This document shows positions 24,134-34,189 of a DNA stretch of 64,000 nucleotides, in pieces. Both the position numbers and the translations under genes were made by a program. The stretch covers positions 186,001-250,000 of the forward strand of contig JAECYW010000003.1 in the NCBI GenBank assembly GCA_023014335.1, read 5' to 3'. The DNA comes from Galerina marginata. Taxonomy: Eukaryota; Basidiomycota; Agaricomycetes; Agaricales; Galerinaceae. How positions within the stretch are numbered: position 1 is the stretch's first letter; each line of letters starts with the position of its first letter. The notes under the pieces were generated by a model. That model was not told where the DNA came from. It did not search any database and saw nothing but the letters and a program-made list of their open reading frames with translations.

Positions 24134-24685
24134 ATGCAACTTCTCCGTGCTTTTATCTTCACCTACTGTCCCTAGATGTATGGAGGCAACGGGGTAGGGG
24201 ACCGTGGCCGATTTTTTGGGATCATAATTAGCAACGGGATGCGGGTGAGCCGTGACTGTTGCTTGTTTTAGCAACATTTGGCGCCGCAGGCGCGCTCCGG
24301 AAGGTTTTTTGGCCTGAAATTTCTACAATTTCAGGGTGTCACGATTCCCGGTTTGCAACCAAGCCCCCGTGAGCCGTGACGGCCCCCAAAATTAACCACA
24401 CAACGGAGGCTCCGTGAGCCGTGACCGTTGCCTCCATACATCTAGGGACAGTATTTCGTAGGCATCGGCATTGGCGCTGTTCTACCCGAGCCCGAGCTTG
24501 AACGCCGATGCCTTTCAAGCGGTTCTCAGTGCGGCCTTGGCGGAGGATGTTGCAGCTTCGTCTGCACCTGCGTTGCCAATTGTAACGGTATCGGCGGAGG
24601 TGCTTTCATCGGAGTGAGCGGAACATTTATCTTTTGACCGTTCAATTTGTCTGAGCTTTTTTCTTGTTTTCAGAGGTGCAATTGA
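24134..24685 (+). pseudogene. Secreted 8-cysteine peptide gene, copy A, split by an inserted element
   Basis: This is the homolog of 33776-34038. Coding sequence begins at ATG 24134 and stops matching after 32 bases, where a 286-bp inverted-repeat element sits. Coding similarity resumes at 24454 and runs to a GTGAGC donor after 24613; the last short exon (24674-24685) gives Arg-Cys-Asn-stop. If the element and one TA are ignored, the frame is open and all eight cysteines are kept, so the insertion is the only visible lesion and is probably recent. Splicing from the first GT inside the element to its terminal AG would add four bases and break the frame. Confidence 0.8.
24166..24451. mobile_element. 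286-bp MITE with 27-bp inverted ends and TA duplications
   Basis: The element begins CTGTCCCTAGATGTATGGAG and its other end is the exact reverse complement over 27 bases. It is flanked by TA at 24164-24165 and 24452-24453. Removing it plus one TA restores the sequence expected from the intact paralog. TA duplication with such ends fits the Tc1/mariner superfamily. Inside, the word GTGAGCCGTGAC occurs three times (near 24245, 24369 and 24413). It has no coding capacity. Confidence 0.87.
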
Positions 24686-24689
24686 CCTA

Positions 24690-26190
24690 CTTAATTAAGA
24701 GCTTGATTTTGTAATTCAATTCACACGAACGACAATAAATTTAATCATTCGGTGAGAAAATAGAATCGATGACTATTGACACGTTAGGGTGCCTGAATTA
24801 TATTTGGAATCAGAACTAAACCTATTATTTTGTGGATCAGTCAGACGCAACTGTAGAGGGTGCCTTGTGTCAGTGTGCCGAGGATGCTCTGGACTATAGC
24901 AGTGTACCGGTCCATCATTTTGAAAACTACTACATATAAGACATCGTTGCCTACAGGCGTCGCTTTCTTCAGAAGTTCCATGAATTGACGGGAATTCCGG
25001 ATTTTCCGAATCACGATTTCCCGCTGTTTTGTCCTTGTTTGACGCTGTAAACTTAAGACCTCTTATTATTACACGTTACCTTAGCTCCAACACAGTTCTG
25101 GAAAGGCTGAATCGCTAAACTTAAGCTTGTAAAGTTGTAAACGACGACTCCGGCAGCAAACTGGCCAGCAACAATGAAGCTCGTTGGCTATGATGAATCA
25201 GCGGTGAATACTTGAGGATTATAGGCGGTTCCATTCTTTCGGTTCAAAGTTCCGCGGAACATTCAGATGGTGATTCTCTTCGGGATCAATACTATTGGGT
25301 AGTAGGATCTGCTATGCAACTTGAGTGTTTGAAAAATGGAATCGGCGAGTAATCACCGGGATGTTCTTTAATTTCTACCAGATGTAAAGCTATTGATAAA
25401 CTGCAGAAATGCAAGACTTGGCATAGGTTCCTACGTGGAGAAGCAAATACATAAGGGTAAAGCGTAACTGTACTAAGGTAGAATGCCGACTCGGAAAGTC
25501 GTCCGAAGTTGACTGTCATCCATTTACTGGTATGATTGCACTGCTGAGCCGTGAAGCCCAGAACCAGAACTAGGGTTCATGTAGGAAACTCCAAAACAGT
25601 GCTTCTTCTTTAAATGGACAGCCTCATATGCAGTAGTAGTAGAGTGATCCCGGCATGGTCCAATAGGTAAAGATGTAAACATTCGGCTTCTCATGGATCT
25701 CCTTGTAAGCCAAGTCAAGCCAAGTACGCCAGTACCCATGCAGGAAGGGACGCTCTTGCGATCGCCTTAGACCAACGAATTTAAAACCACATATAAAAAA
25801 ATCCGACAAGGCCTCCTAAGCCCGTCAAATTCTTCTGAAATCAATCTACCCCTAGGTAAATGGAACTCTGTCGTTACTTGCACCCTGCATATCGACTTAA
25901 CTTCAGTCTCGGGGTGCGGGCTTACGACCTTCCACATCGCGATCATGATCGCCTGTCAAGGAAGCGCTCGGGTAACACATGTGCCTACACATGTACTCAC
26001 CTTAATGTCGACTTACCGTGATACCTTCGCCATGTCATAATATAGATCAATCTCTTTGAATATGACGAATGCTTTGCCGCTGCTCGATGGCTTAGATAGT
26101 TCTTTTGAGTTGGATGACGGTGCCTCTTCCGGCCGTACGTGTCAGAGATTAGGACGTGATTCAAATCAATTAATTTGTCCATAAAGTATC
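24690..26190 (-). pseudogene. Remnant of an unrecognised multi-exon gene, copy A
   Basis: Pieces of coding-like sequence on the minus strand match copy B. They include FVIFKEIDLYYDMAKVS before a GTAAGT donor near 26030, AIMIAMWKVVSPHP after a CAG near 25955, and SFIVAGQFAAGVVVYNF near 25180. A basic stretch (RQTRTKQREIVIRKIRNSR) ends in a stop near 24850. Copy A lacks about 12 codons present in copy B, and no continuous model can be made. The family is not recognised. A further relative of the FIVAGQFAAGVVVY segment lies near 58200. Confidence 0.4.
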
Positions 26191-26219
26191 ATGTGATCAT
26201 CGTACATATGCTTCGAATG
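26138..26219. repeat. Dispersed 80-90 bp repeat, copy 1
   Basis: The segment from CGTACGTGTCAGAGATTAGG to ATGCTTCGAATGA is repeated with few changes at about 54347-54436 in the same orientation. It may be part of a larger mobile element. Confidence 0.65.
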
Positions 26220-26506
26220 ACATCAGAAAAAAGGTGTGCGGCTTACATGGCGAAATAGGAGCTGTAAAAATTACTTATATTGTCCGCAAGTCGTTAAAAT
26301 GTTAGCAACTTAGCCAAAACTTAGCAAGTCTCACAAGCACATTGCAATCTCCCATATTAGAGACACTATTATTAGAAACTCTGCAAGGTTTCCAACCATT
26401 ATAAGGGGTTCCATGGTCACAATCCATTATAAGCGGTGCAGGCGCGCCAAATTTGCGAATAGCCAAAAGTTTTATTAACCTCCAACGACAGTCGTAGTGT
26501 AGTAGT

Positions 26507-26721
26507 GAGCTCTGGGCCGAGCTGCCCGAGCCTGGATTAGATTAGATAGCTAGACTAGATACCATCAGTAGCACAGCCTTTCCGCATGTAGACACCGCGC
26601 GGTCCTGTGACGAGGACATCGTTGCTTGCTCCCTGCCACTGCGTGCTTGCCTGACCGCGCGCCTGCTCGACGCGCCTCCGAGCCTCGCCAGACCCGAGCT
26701 GCCAGGGTAGGTCTGATAGGC
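26507..26721 (+). repeat. Dispersed repeat, inverted relative of 56325-56498
   Basis: GC-rich segment containing CTCGACGCGCCTCCGAGCC and GAGCTGCCAGGGTAGGTCTG. The same order of words is found on the opposite strand near 56325-56498. It directly abuts the truncated 7TM-like pseudogene that follows, so an insertion or rearrangement here may have removed that gene's 5' end. Confidence 0.6.
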
Positions 26722-26789
26722 CTATCCCAGCGTTGCTTCTTAAAATCCAGGCATCAGTCAATTACTCGTGACGGACAGTATATTTTGGC

Positions 26790-27572
26790 TCTGCGTGTGT
26801 GCCCTGTATGAAAATGCGAAGAAAATTCGTTACTCGTTGCTGGCTCTCTTCTTAACATCCATTGCGTGCGGAATGCTGGTGCTTGGTCTTGTGGGTAGTC
26901 ACTCAAAAGGTATAAACAGCCTTCTTTGCACGGTGGCCGATACCTAATCGTTTCCTCCAGGGACTAACTCCATAGCACCAGGAATCAACGCATGTTTTGT
27001 TTATACACCTTTCAAAAATATGTGGGAATTTTGGTTAGTAACAAACTTCTGTTCCTATCGAATTTAAAAGGTAGTGATATAATTAAATCTAGGGTTCCAA
27101 TATTTGTTTACGAAACGACAACCCTCATTCTTGTTTCACGGAAATATTACGAATACGTTACAAAGGCGATACACTGGAACTCACCTCTACTAGAAGTCAT
27201 CCTCAAGAATACCTTCCTCTATCTTGCAATGTAGGATCATTGTCTTGGTCAAATCGCTTGTCAAGATTCTCATGAAACGAACACCAGAGTTTTCGGAATT
27301 TATATCGGAAGTTCTGTCCTATGGAGTATGTCTGATGTATGTCGCAGTTTTTCTACACTCATACCTGGTATACTGAATGGGCTTCAAGCCATTATCCGGC
27401 TTACTGGATTCAACAGCTGTTGCCATGCTTTCGATCTTGGGGAATCGGATGCTTTTCAATCTGCGAGAGGAAGCAATGTGTGGAGACGGGAGTGGTGAAT
27501 TACAGAATCTCCAGAGTCACAGAGAACCCGCTTGGAAACCCTTGATTTTAGCTGATCTCAGAGTCGCACAGA
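26790..27572 (+). pseudogene. Truncated fungal 7TM-like gene (DUF6533-like family)
   Basis: The segments are CALYENAKKIRYSLLALFLT, then after a short intron TNSIAPGINACFVYTPFKNM, then VPIFVYETTTLIL with SPLLEVILKNTFLYLAM, and finally AMLSILGNRMLFNLREEA. This is the order and style of the middle and C-terminal helices of the mushroom DUF6533-type membrane family. The N-terminal domain of that family is missing: the sequence upstream is an unrelated repeat ending near 26720. The link between FLYLAM and AMLSILG is also degenerate. It is therefore read as a pseudogene. Confidence 0.6.
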
Positions 27573-29660
27573 AATATTTCAACAAGATATAAAAACGAGA
27601 AATACCTGGAGAGAATATTTCCAATACTATTGTTAAAATTTCAGACTGGTCTAATCTTCCGAAAGAAAGATCCATCGCGCATTGTTTAATTCCCTCCGCC
27701 TAAGTCATTCCTGGCGGAAAGAGATAAAGATTATCGGACCTGTTTCGATCGTCACCGAGAATCATGGCCTACGAACTTGACTGCAGGTCGGCGTTATGTA
27801 AAATTGAAGATGATACAAGGGATGGCCCTCGTGTCTTATATTTGAAATAGGAAGTGTGGTGGAAATTAGGAGGTGGAATGTGGAGCGAACCAGTGCTTCA
27901 CACCAGTAGGCTTATTTGCAAGATGGCTCCACTCCTCCGTTTTGCCGAGTGCGATGCTCCGGAGTGGAAAAATCATCGAAAGGACGGTGTTTTCCTCCCG
28001 CTTGCTACATAAACGCAGATCAAAAATTTCAGACATCTACAGTCCGCAGCCCATGGACGCTTAGCGAGCCAATTACACCCCCCACTGGCAGTGCCCACTA
28101 GAAATTTAAGTTTGTTTAAACTCAAGTAGTATCTTTACGCGCCTTCCTCCTGAGGTATTAAAAAGATTCCCTGTAAATTGGCGTGCTCCGGCGAGACGGA
28201 TCTGGTGTTGAACGTTGATACGGATAAAAATATCCGTGGGAATTTCCCTGACTCCTTTGATCAACGTCGATCAACTTATTCTGCTCGACACCCTCCAAGT
28301 TGAACAGGCGAGCTTAGCCTCAGATGTCCTCCGCTTCAAAAAACAACTCAATGCTGCCGTCTCACATCCTCTTTTATGCTTCTTCTGCCTCCACTCTGCT
28401 ACCTTGTCGACTCCACCTCGTCGAGAACTCTAACGACGCTATTCACCCATTCGCGAGTTCTCACTGCGCAGTCTCAATGTCCATGAGCTAACCCTGCTTC
28501 CTAAGTATGATCACCTCGTTGACGCTTCTTCTCTGTGCAGGACATCCTCCCGTGAACCGAAATTTGGGGAAGAATTGTAGTTCTGCCGAGGTACTGCGAG
28601 CCAGAGGATTAGACGCGGATACACCGGGTTTGTGGCCCTTTACCCGTCGTACTACGTGGTTCTTTGCTTTTTTTCTTGCTCATTTATGGCCTTGACTTAT
28701 CTAGGATTCATATATGACCGCCAAAGGAAACACTTTATCGAACCGTCGACCACGAATGTATCAATCCTGCTATGGTATTTGAACTACTCTTTAGTGTGTA
28801 TAAATTCGCGTCATACGTCACCGACGACGCTGACTTGCTTCTCCTTGTCCAGTTTCTGCCCTAAGCTCTTCAAACTCACATCTATCTTGCTGTTGTCTGC
28901 GTACGTCTCGTGCCATCGTTCTCGTCTGCCAGTGCGGTATCGACTCCTTCCTTCTCCATCCGATGTTTGTGACCAATCGGAACTCACTACATCAAGCTGG
29001 GGCTCGCATACCGGTATGCTTCCTGCCAAAATTCTTGTTTATTAAATTGATGGCCGATATCGAGCCAGAACAAGGAACAGTTATGCGTTCCACTACCGCG
29101 TTTTGTAGACGACACTGCGAATGCTAGAACTATCGAGTCTAGAACTGAATGCACCCTCACATGCATACTGAGAGGATAGCGAGGATGACGCGAGTTCATG
29201 GGCCAGTACCGTTGCTTTTCGAATGCACTTTGGAGGGGAAAATGCGAGGGGACACAGTCTTCTTTATTTGGGTGAGTCTGGTCAGGGGATTTTGGTTCCA
29301 TCTTCCTCTTACGCTTATGATATGATCTAAGCAGGACCGCTGAAATTCGAAAAATTTCAATATGTTGTCAGGGTTTGGCCCCGCTGTTCGGCCTTCGGCG
29401 GATCCTCCTATAAGTTGCCCGACCTTCTCATCTCATCACTCTTTCTTCACTCGATTTCTCTTCACCTTTTGTCGAAATCGTGCTCTCTTTTTCTTGTACT
29501 CCTTGAACTTATTAAAACGTTCTTTCTCTCTGGCGCACACTCGTCATCCAATGGCTTGTATCCGCACTGCTACTCAAATTTCGATCTTTAACGCATCAGG
29601 GAGGTCAATGAGGTACGTAGGCTTGATCAGGCGACCATTTTGCCCCCTTTTCCTTAGCCC
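27573..29660. other. Intergenic, no supported gene
   Basis: Short frames such as 28632-29045 (+) and 29362-29706 (+) were checked; neither has a recognisable family nor conserved partner. The part near 28900-29030 resembles 20000-20130 and 31250-31340, so it may be a stray fragment of the duplicated segment. Near 29550 an ATG with a following GTACGT donor could be a first exon cut off where duplication B begins. Confidence 0.35.
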
Positions 29661-29786
29661 TAGGTTACGCAGACATGAGCGAGGGCTAAGTCATCCTTCA
29701 AATTGAATCGACGGTAAGCTATCCTGAAAGTATCGCAGAACTAGGGCCTCTGGGTCGACGTCAGTCCTATTAAATAGTTTTGTCAC

Positions 29787-30633
29787 TCAAAATCGGGCAA
29801 TCCCATCCTCGTTAACAATACGCCCTACATCAGCATCCCTCTCCCCTTCCACAACGCTCCTCAGCAACTGCCCACCAAAGCTCGGGTGCTTAGCACCCAT
29901 TTCCTTCACTTTCTCCTGCAAATTTCCGAGGTTCGTAGCCAAGAACCCGGGCCCAATACACCAGACCTTCACCCCATCCTCCTTCAACTTGTGATTCCAG
30001 TCCAACATTAACATGTTCAGTGCCGTCTTGGTGCAGCGGTACCCGATCGTCTCAAAGTCGATATGCTTCGGCCATCCAGCTGGCTGAGGCGGAGTGGGGA
30101 AGTATGCCTCGCTTGCTTGATTGATTTGGGAGAGCCCAGTCACGAAAATCAAGCGGGGGTCCGCCGATTTGAGTAGAAGCGGTATCAATGACCAGGTCAA
30201 AACTTGTGTACCGGCGACGTTCACGTCATAGGCTTTGGTAAAGCAATCGCGGAGAGAGATTTTTCCGGAGATATATGCGGAATCAAGGGAAACCCCTGCA
30301 AGGTGTTAGCGTACATGAAATACGACTAGATATATGGAGATGCGTGCCTGCATTGTTGATAAGGGCATCAACGCGTCCATGGCTGGTCTTGACCTGCTCG
30401 AAAGCTTTTTCGATTGACTCATCACTTGCGAGGTCGACTTCAACTGCTTCAACGGTGTTCTTCGCCTCAGGACATTCCTGAAGGAGGGTTTCGATTGCAA
30501 GCTTCGCCTTCTCCAGAGAACGACTGCCGAGCAGAACGTGGTAGCCCTTGTCCGACTCCAGAAGTGCCTTGACGGCCTCGTAACCAATGCCACTGTTTCC
30601 GCCAGTAACTAGAACGATCTTGGAAGATGACAT
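29787..30633 (-). CDS. Short-chain dehydrogenase/reductase (SDR), copy B
   Basis: Two exons (30348-30633 and 29787-30295) encode about 264 residues nearly identical to the copy at 18517-19363. The motifs are TGGNSGIG, NNAG, IFVTGLS and YRCTKTALN, where the YxxxK is Y-R-C-T-K instead of Y-R-C-S-K. The 52-nt intron again starts with GC and ends TTGCAG, and here it contains a GCTAAC branch-like word. Low divergence in exons compared with the flanks suggests the protein is under constraint. The substrate is unknown. Confidence 0.87.
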
Positions 30634-33600
30634 TGCTGGTAGTTACTGTACGTTCTGTTTCAATCCAAGTTGAGCACTGGGAATAGTTGGAAGGGGTAAC
30701 GGCGTACTTTCAGAAAAATTTCTTCGAGTTCGCAACTCGTACGAGCCCAACGCATTGAGGGATTGTTTCCCTATATACAAGCCTGGTGAATGACGTAGCC
30801 CATTTGCCGCTCGGTAGCGACAGGTGCGTCCACTCTAATATAAATCAACGGTTGAGTTGGCATATGATCAGCCGAAACATGACTCCAAAGCTTGCGCAAT
30901 GCCTGTATGCTGAGCATGGCGTAATTGTACGATGAAAGAGTCGTTTTACTTACGAGTGCTATAAGTAGAACTTGTTTTATTATTGGTTCCACCTCCACTA
31001 GGTCAACAGGACGGCAGGACGGCAACTGACCAACTTGAATTCCACAATCATCCGTGTTCGTCGTTCGGTCGCTGCTGCTTTCAACCTTCGTCCTCATCGC
31101 CCCTTTTTAGAGCTCCATCCACGTCATACCACCATAGTTATCCTGCTTTTACTTGCTCCTTCGTGCCTTGATTTACCTGGGACCAATAGATTCCTGCTGG
31201 AGGAAACATCTTGTCGGGCGATCGACTTCGTAGATCTCATTCCTGCTCGTCTTTCTTTGCCATATTCCACAGAATAATTGAACCTATTTGCTTCTCCATC
31301 CAACTGAGAGTGATTCAAACTCACCATACTGAGCTCGAGCTCGCATACATATACATTTTGGGTTGTTAAAGTTTCCCTTTACCCTTGAGTTATCAGTGGG
31401 GAGAACGTCGCGTATTTATCGGCCATTTCTTGGCACGATTCTATCCCATCTTTGCGATGATTGGTCATTCACAATGAGTTTATTTCAGTTTCAGCCGCTC
31501 TTTCTGCCTTTTCTTATCACGACTTCAGTCCTCAAGCTTCGGGCTCTGGATCCTTGCCACTCCGATGCGGTTCCACCTGGTTTCCGAATCGACGTTCGGA
31601 TGGTAATGACCTCACGTTGCATGATGCAGATTTGTCTCAGCTCAACGTGAATTGATTCTGGATCCACAGAGAAGTTTCCGAGTACGATGTAAGTCCACAG
31701 GTCTGTACTTCTGCTTTTCAGTCCTCTTGAAAAACTGACAACAGGAGTTCGTATGTCGCATTTTGGTCTTCCTGATTTCACACGAGTTTCGTTGATGAAT
31801 TTTGTTTCATCTGTATAATTCAATTTCAGCAGAGCGTAAGTTTGGAAACCTTTCAGACTTACTTCTCACTTTTGGGCTCTGTTCTCGGCCTTCAGCAGAT
31901 CGACCCACCTGTACGTTTTCCAATCTATTCAACCCATCTAACTGCGCTATATAGGCGCTAAAACACCTATGCATACTCCTTTAAGTTTCCCTAAGCCTTA
32001 TCTCCATGTCGATATATCTCTGAGTTAGGCCCTGAATTTGCCGTTCCGAGCCAGAGTCTTCGACGCATCATACTCCTGTGCGTATATTCCGTCATATATT
32101 TTCTCTCGTTTCTTTTTTCTTATTTGAATCCCACGCTGCAAGTCTGCAAGTCTGCGGGCCTGTCCGTACGCATACTTTTGGGTACATTCTGAAGTACATT
32201 TCGTATTTCGCGTCATTCCTATCGTGGTGAATTCGATTTGATGTTTCAATTCGGTCTTGGTTTCCGATTGTTGATAAGATGTCAACAGGACTAGGTTTAG
32301 TGACATTAAATATTCAGCCTGTTCACATATCAGCCCTCGAGTTGCTTTCTGTGTTTCGAATCTAAATCCTCGGACTTGGGAGTCTAACGCTCGAACTTAC
32401 CATAAAAGGTTAAAAAAAAAGGTATCGAATAAGTTTCTTTCGCATCAAATTTGGGTCATCGTCTCTCCACTTGGTGCCCAGCCGGCATGAATAATAATAT
32501 GTGAGGGAAAAAGAATGAATTTATCTTCATCTTATATATGTCGGTATACGGCTACTTCATATCCTGGCGGTTCGGGAAGTCTCATGACAATAACGTCCCA
32601 TAGCAGTCTGACCTTCCTGATGTTCCATGTTCCAAATTCCTTTAAAAGTCCATGTTTCAGACACTCGACGCGGCGGACTTGAGTAATCAAGCCGAAGACC
32701 GTCAGAGCACCATATGTTTACAGACGGGTCAGGTACCGGTCACATATCGCACATGATCACTCTATTGTCCCCTCTGAGTCTGTGCTCCGAAAATCAAATT
32801 CGACCGTATCGATGGTATGTCTGATTCAAATCCGTGAGCATCGTGAGAGGGATATCCTAGCTATAGTACATTAATCAAGAAGACATGCAGAAGTTTTTTT
32901 GGAAGCTCGGATTGCAGATGTAGTGTGAATATGTGCGCTATTATTAATAACGGAGCCTCTATAATTAAAATCCAGGTCCCGATGCCGGGAAACACAGACA
33001 GCAGTTGGGTTCGAATCCACGCTACCTATCCTGTCACACCACCTGAATGGATAGTCTGGTAATAGCTCCCGAGGCCGCGATGCAGGAGAGTCAGGCATCA
33101 GGAGGGTCCTGGATTAATAACTGAAGTTCTTTAATGCCAAAATACTCTTTGAAATTACTTGGAGCAAATCTACAGTAATACAATGTTTAGTAGCACAACC
33201 CCACAAATTTATGACAGTGCATGTGCCTTCGTGAAGAAAGAGAACAAATGGACTTGTATATATATTTCACGCAACGTGCCTGGCCAAAAACGGCGTTTAC
33301 CTCCCTCCATGTCAGCGGTATGAAACGTTTGTCCGACTTAGAAGTTGGGTGTTCATATCAAGTCGGCTGTTCTGTTTTATGTGTTGACTCGTGACTCAAT
33401 GTTGACGTGAAATCGAGGCTAGTATCCCAATCACGACCAATCGAAAGACATTCGCAAAGACCGCTTGATTTCTTTGAGAAAACAGAACGAAGCATATTCT
33501 ACTGGGGGAGGAGAGCATGAATGTTCAACAGCTGGCCAGTGGCATGAGAATTTGGACACTATACGTGGCCGTCACAACCTGCGGCCGGGTTTTGAAAGAA

Positions 33601-33695
33601 CATCGAGGTTGTCATGTTCATCATTTCAACGTCTATGTCAGTCAATATTCCGGGAAAATGTCATGACTCTCCCAGGTCAAAGGATGCCTGAAACT
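30634..33695. other. Intergenic part of duplication B
   Basis: Corresponds to 19364-24057 but is about 1.6 kb shorter, mainly because most of the membrane gene is missing. Only a fragment of that gene remains near 32395-32580. No other gene was found. Confidence 0.45.
32395..32580 (-). pseudogene. 5' exon fragment of the seven-helix membrane gene, copy B
   Basis: The stretch matches the first exon region of the gene at 21199-22502: the word GGTGCCCAGCC(A/G)GCAT and the upstream TATATATGT(T/C)GGTAT are shared. Sequence equivalent to about 21240-22380 is absent, so this copy has lost nearly all its coding region by deletion. Confidence 0.6.
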
Positions 33696-33702
33696 TATAA
33701 AA
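33696..33702 (+). promoter_or_regulatory. TATA box of peptide gene, copy B
   Basis: TATAAAA lies 80 nt before the ATG at 33776 and is conserved with the box at 24058. Confidence 0.6.
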
Positions 33703-33775
33703 GTCAGCTTTTCTTTCGCAAATTATCGTCATCGGACAATACCTACAACCCCACCAAGTATACGCCTATCGAGTT

Positions 33776-34038
33776 ATGCAACTTCTGCGTGCTTTTATCC
33801 TCGCATTTTTCGTGGGCGTCAGCATTGGCGCTGTTCTACCCGAGCCCGGGCTTGAACGCCGTTGCCTTTCAAGCGGTTCTCAGTGCGGACTCGGCGGAGG
33901 ATGCTGCAGCTTCGTTTGCACCTGCGTTGCCAACTGTAACGGTATCGGCGGAGGTGCTTTCATCGGAGTACGTGTAACGTCCACCTTCGGATAGTCCACT
34001 CTTTCTTATTTTTCTTTTTTTACCAGAGATGCAATTAA
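33776..34038 (+). CDS. Small secreted cysteine-rich (knottin-like) peptide precursor
   Basis: Two exons (33776-33967 and 34027-34038) give about 67 residues. Residues 1-19 form a signal peptide (MQLLRAFILAFFVGVSIGA), followed by a short acidic pro-segment ending LERR, a likely Kex2 site. The mature part starts with cysteine and has the spacing C-x6-C-x5-CC-x3-C-x-C-x4-C-x11-C, eight cysteines in all; the C-C-CC-C-C core is like inhibitor cystine-knot peptides. Reading straight through the donor would give a 72-residue form lacking the last cysteine. The spliced ending Arg-Cys-Asn-stop is chosen because both duplicate copies keep donor, acceptor and that ending. The role is unknown; an effector, defence or signalling peptide are all possible. 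Confidence 0.75.
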
Positions 34039-34189
34039 GCGACTGGATCAAGAGCTTGATTTTAATAATCCAATTCACATGAACGAGGATAATTGTAATA
34101 TTTCAGTGAAAAATTGGACGGACTATTGACACATCAGAAATGCGGGAATTATATTAGGAGAGGGAACCAAGTTCATTATTCCTGTATTT

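Larger units (their letters stand above)
18390..26130 (+). repeat. Segmental duplication, copy A
   Basis: The start is marked by GAGCGAGGACTGAGTCATCC near 18412, matching GAGCGAGGGCTAAGTCATCC near 29677. Homology continues through the SDR gene, the intergenic region, the membrane gene, the secreted peptide gene and the remnant gene, to about 26130 (match near 35480). Gene order and orientation are the same in copy B, so this is a direct duplication whose copies lie about 11 kb apart. It is longer than copy B, mainly because B has lost most of the membrane gene and A has gained an inserted element. Confidence 0.8.

Noticed and set aside
24168..24451. The inserted MITE acting as an intron (introner), using the first GT and the terminal AG
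   Set aside because: That splice leaves four extra bases and shifts the frame away from the conserved cysteines.
29362..29706. 114-codon open frame before duplication B
   Set aside because: It crosses the duplication boundary, has no recognisable domain, and looks like leader sequence plus a possible cut-off first exon.
33005..33020. GGTTCGAATCC word resembling a tRNA B box
   Set aside because: The bases around it do not form a T-stem, no A box lies at a suitable distance upstream, and no acceptor stem can be drawn.
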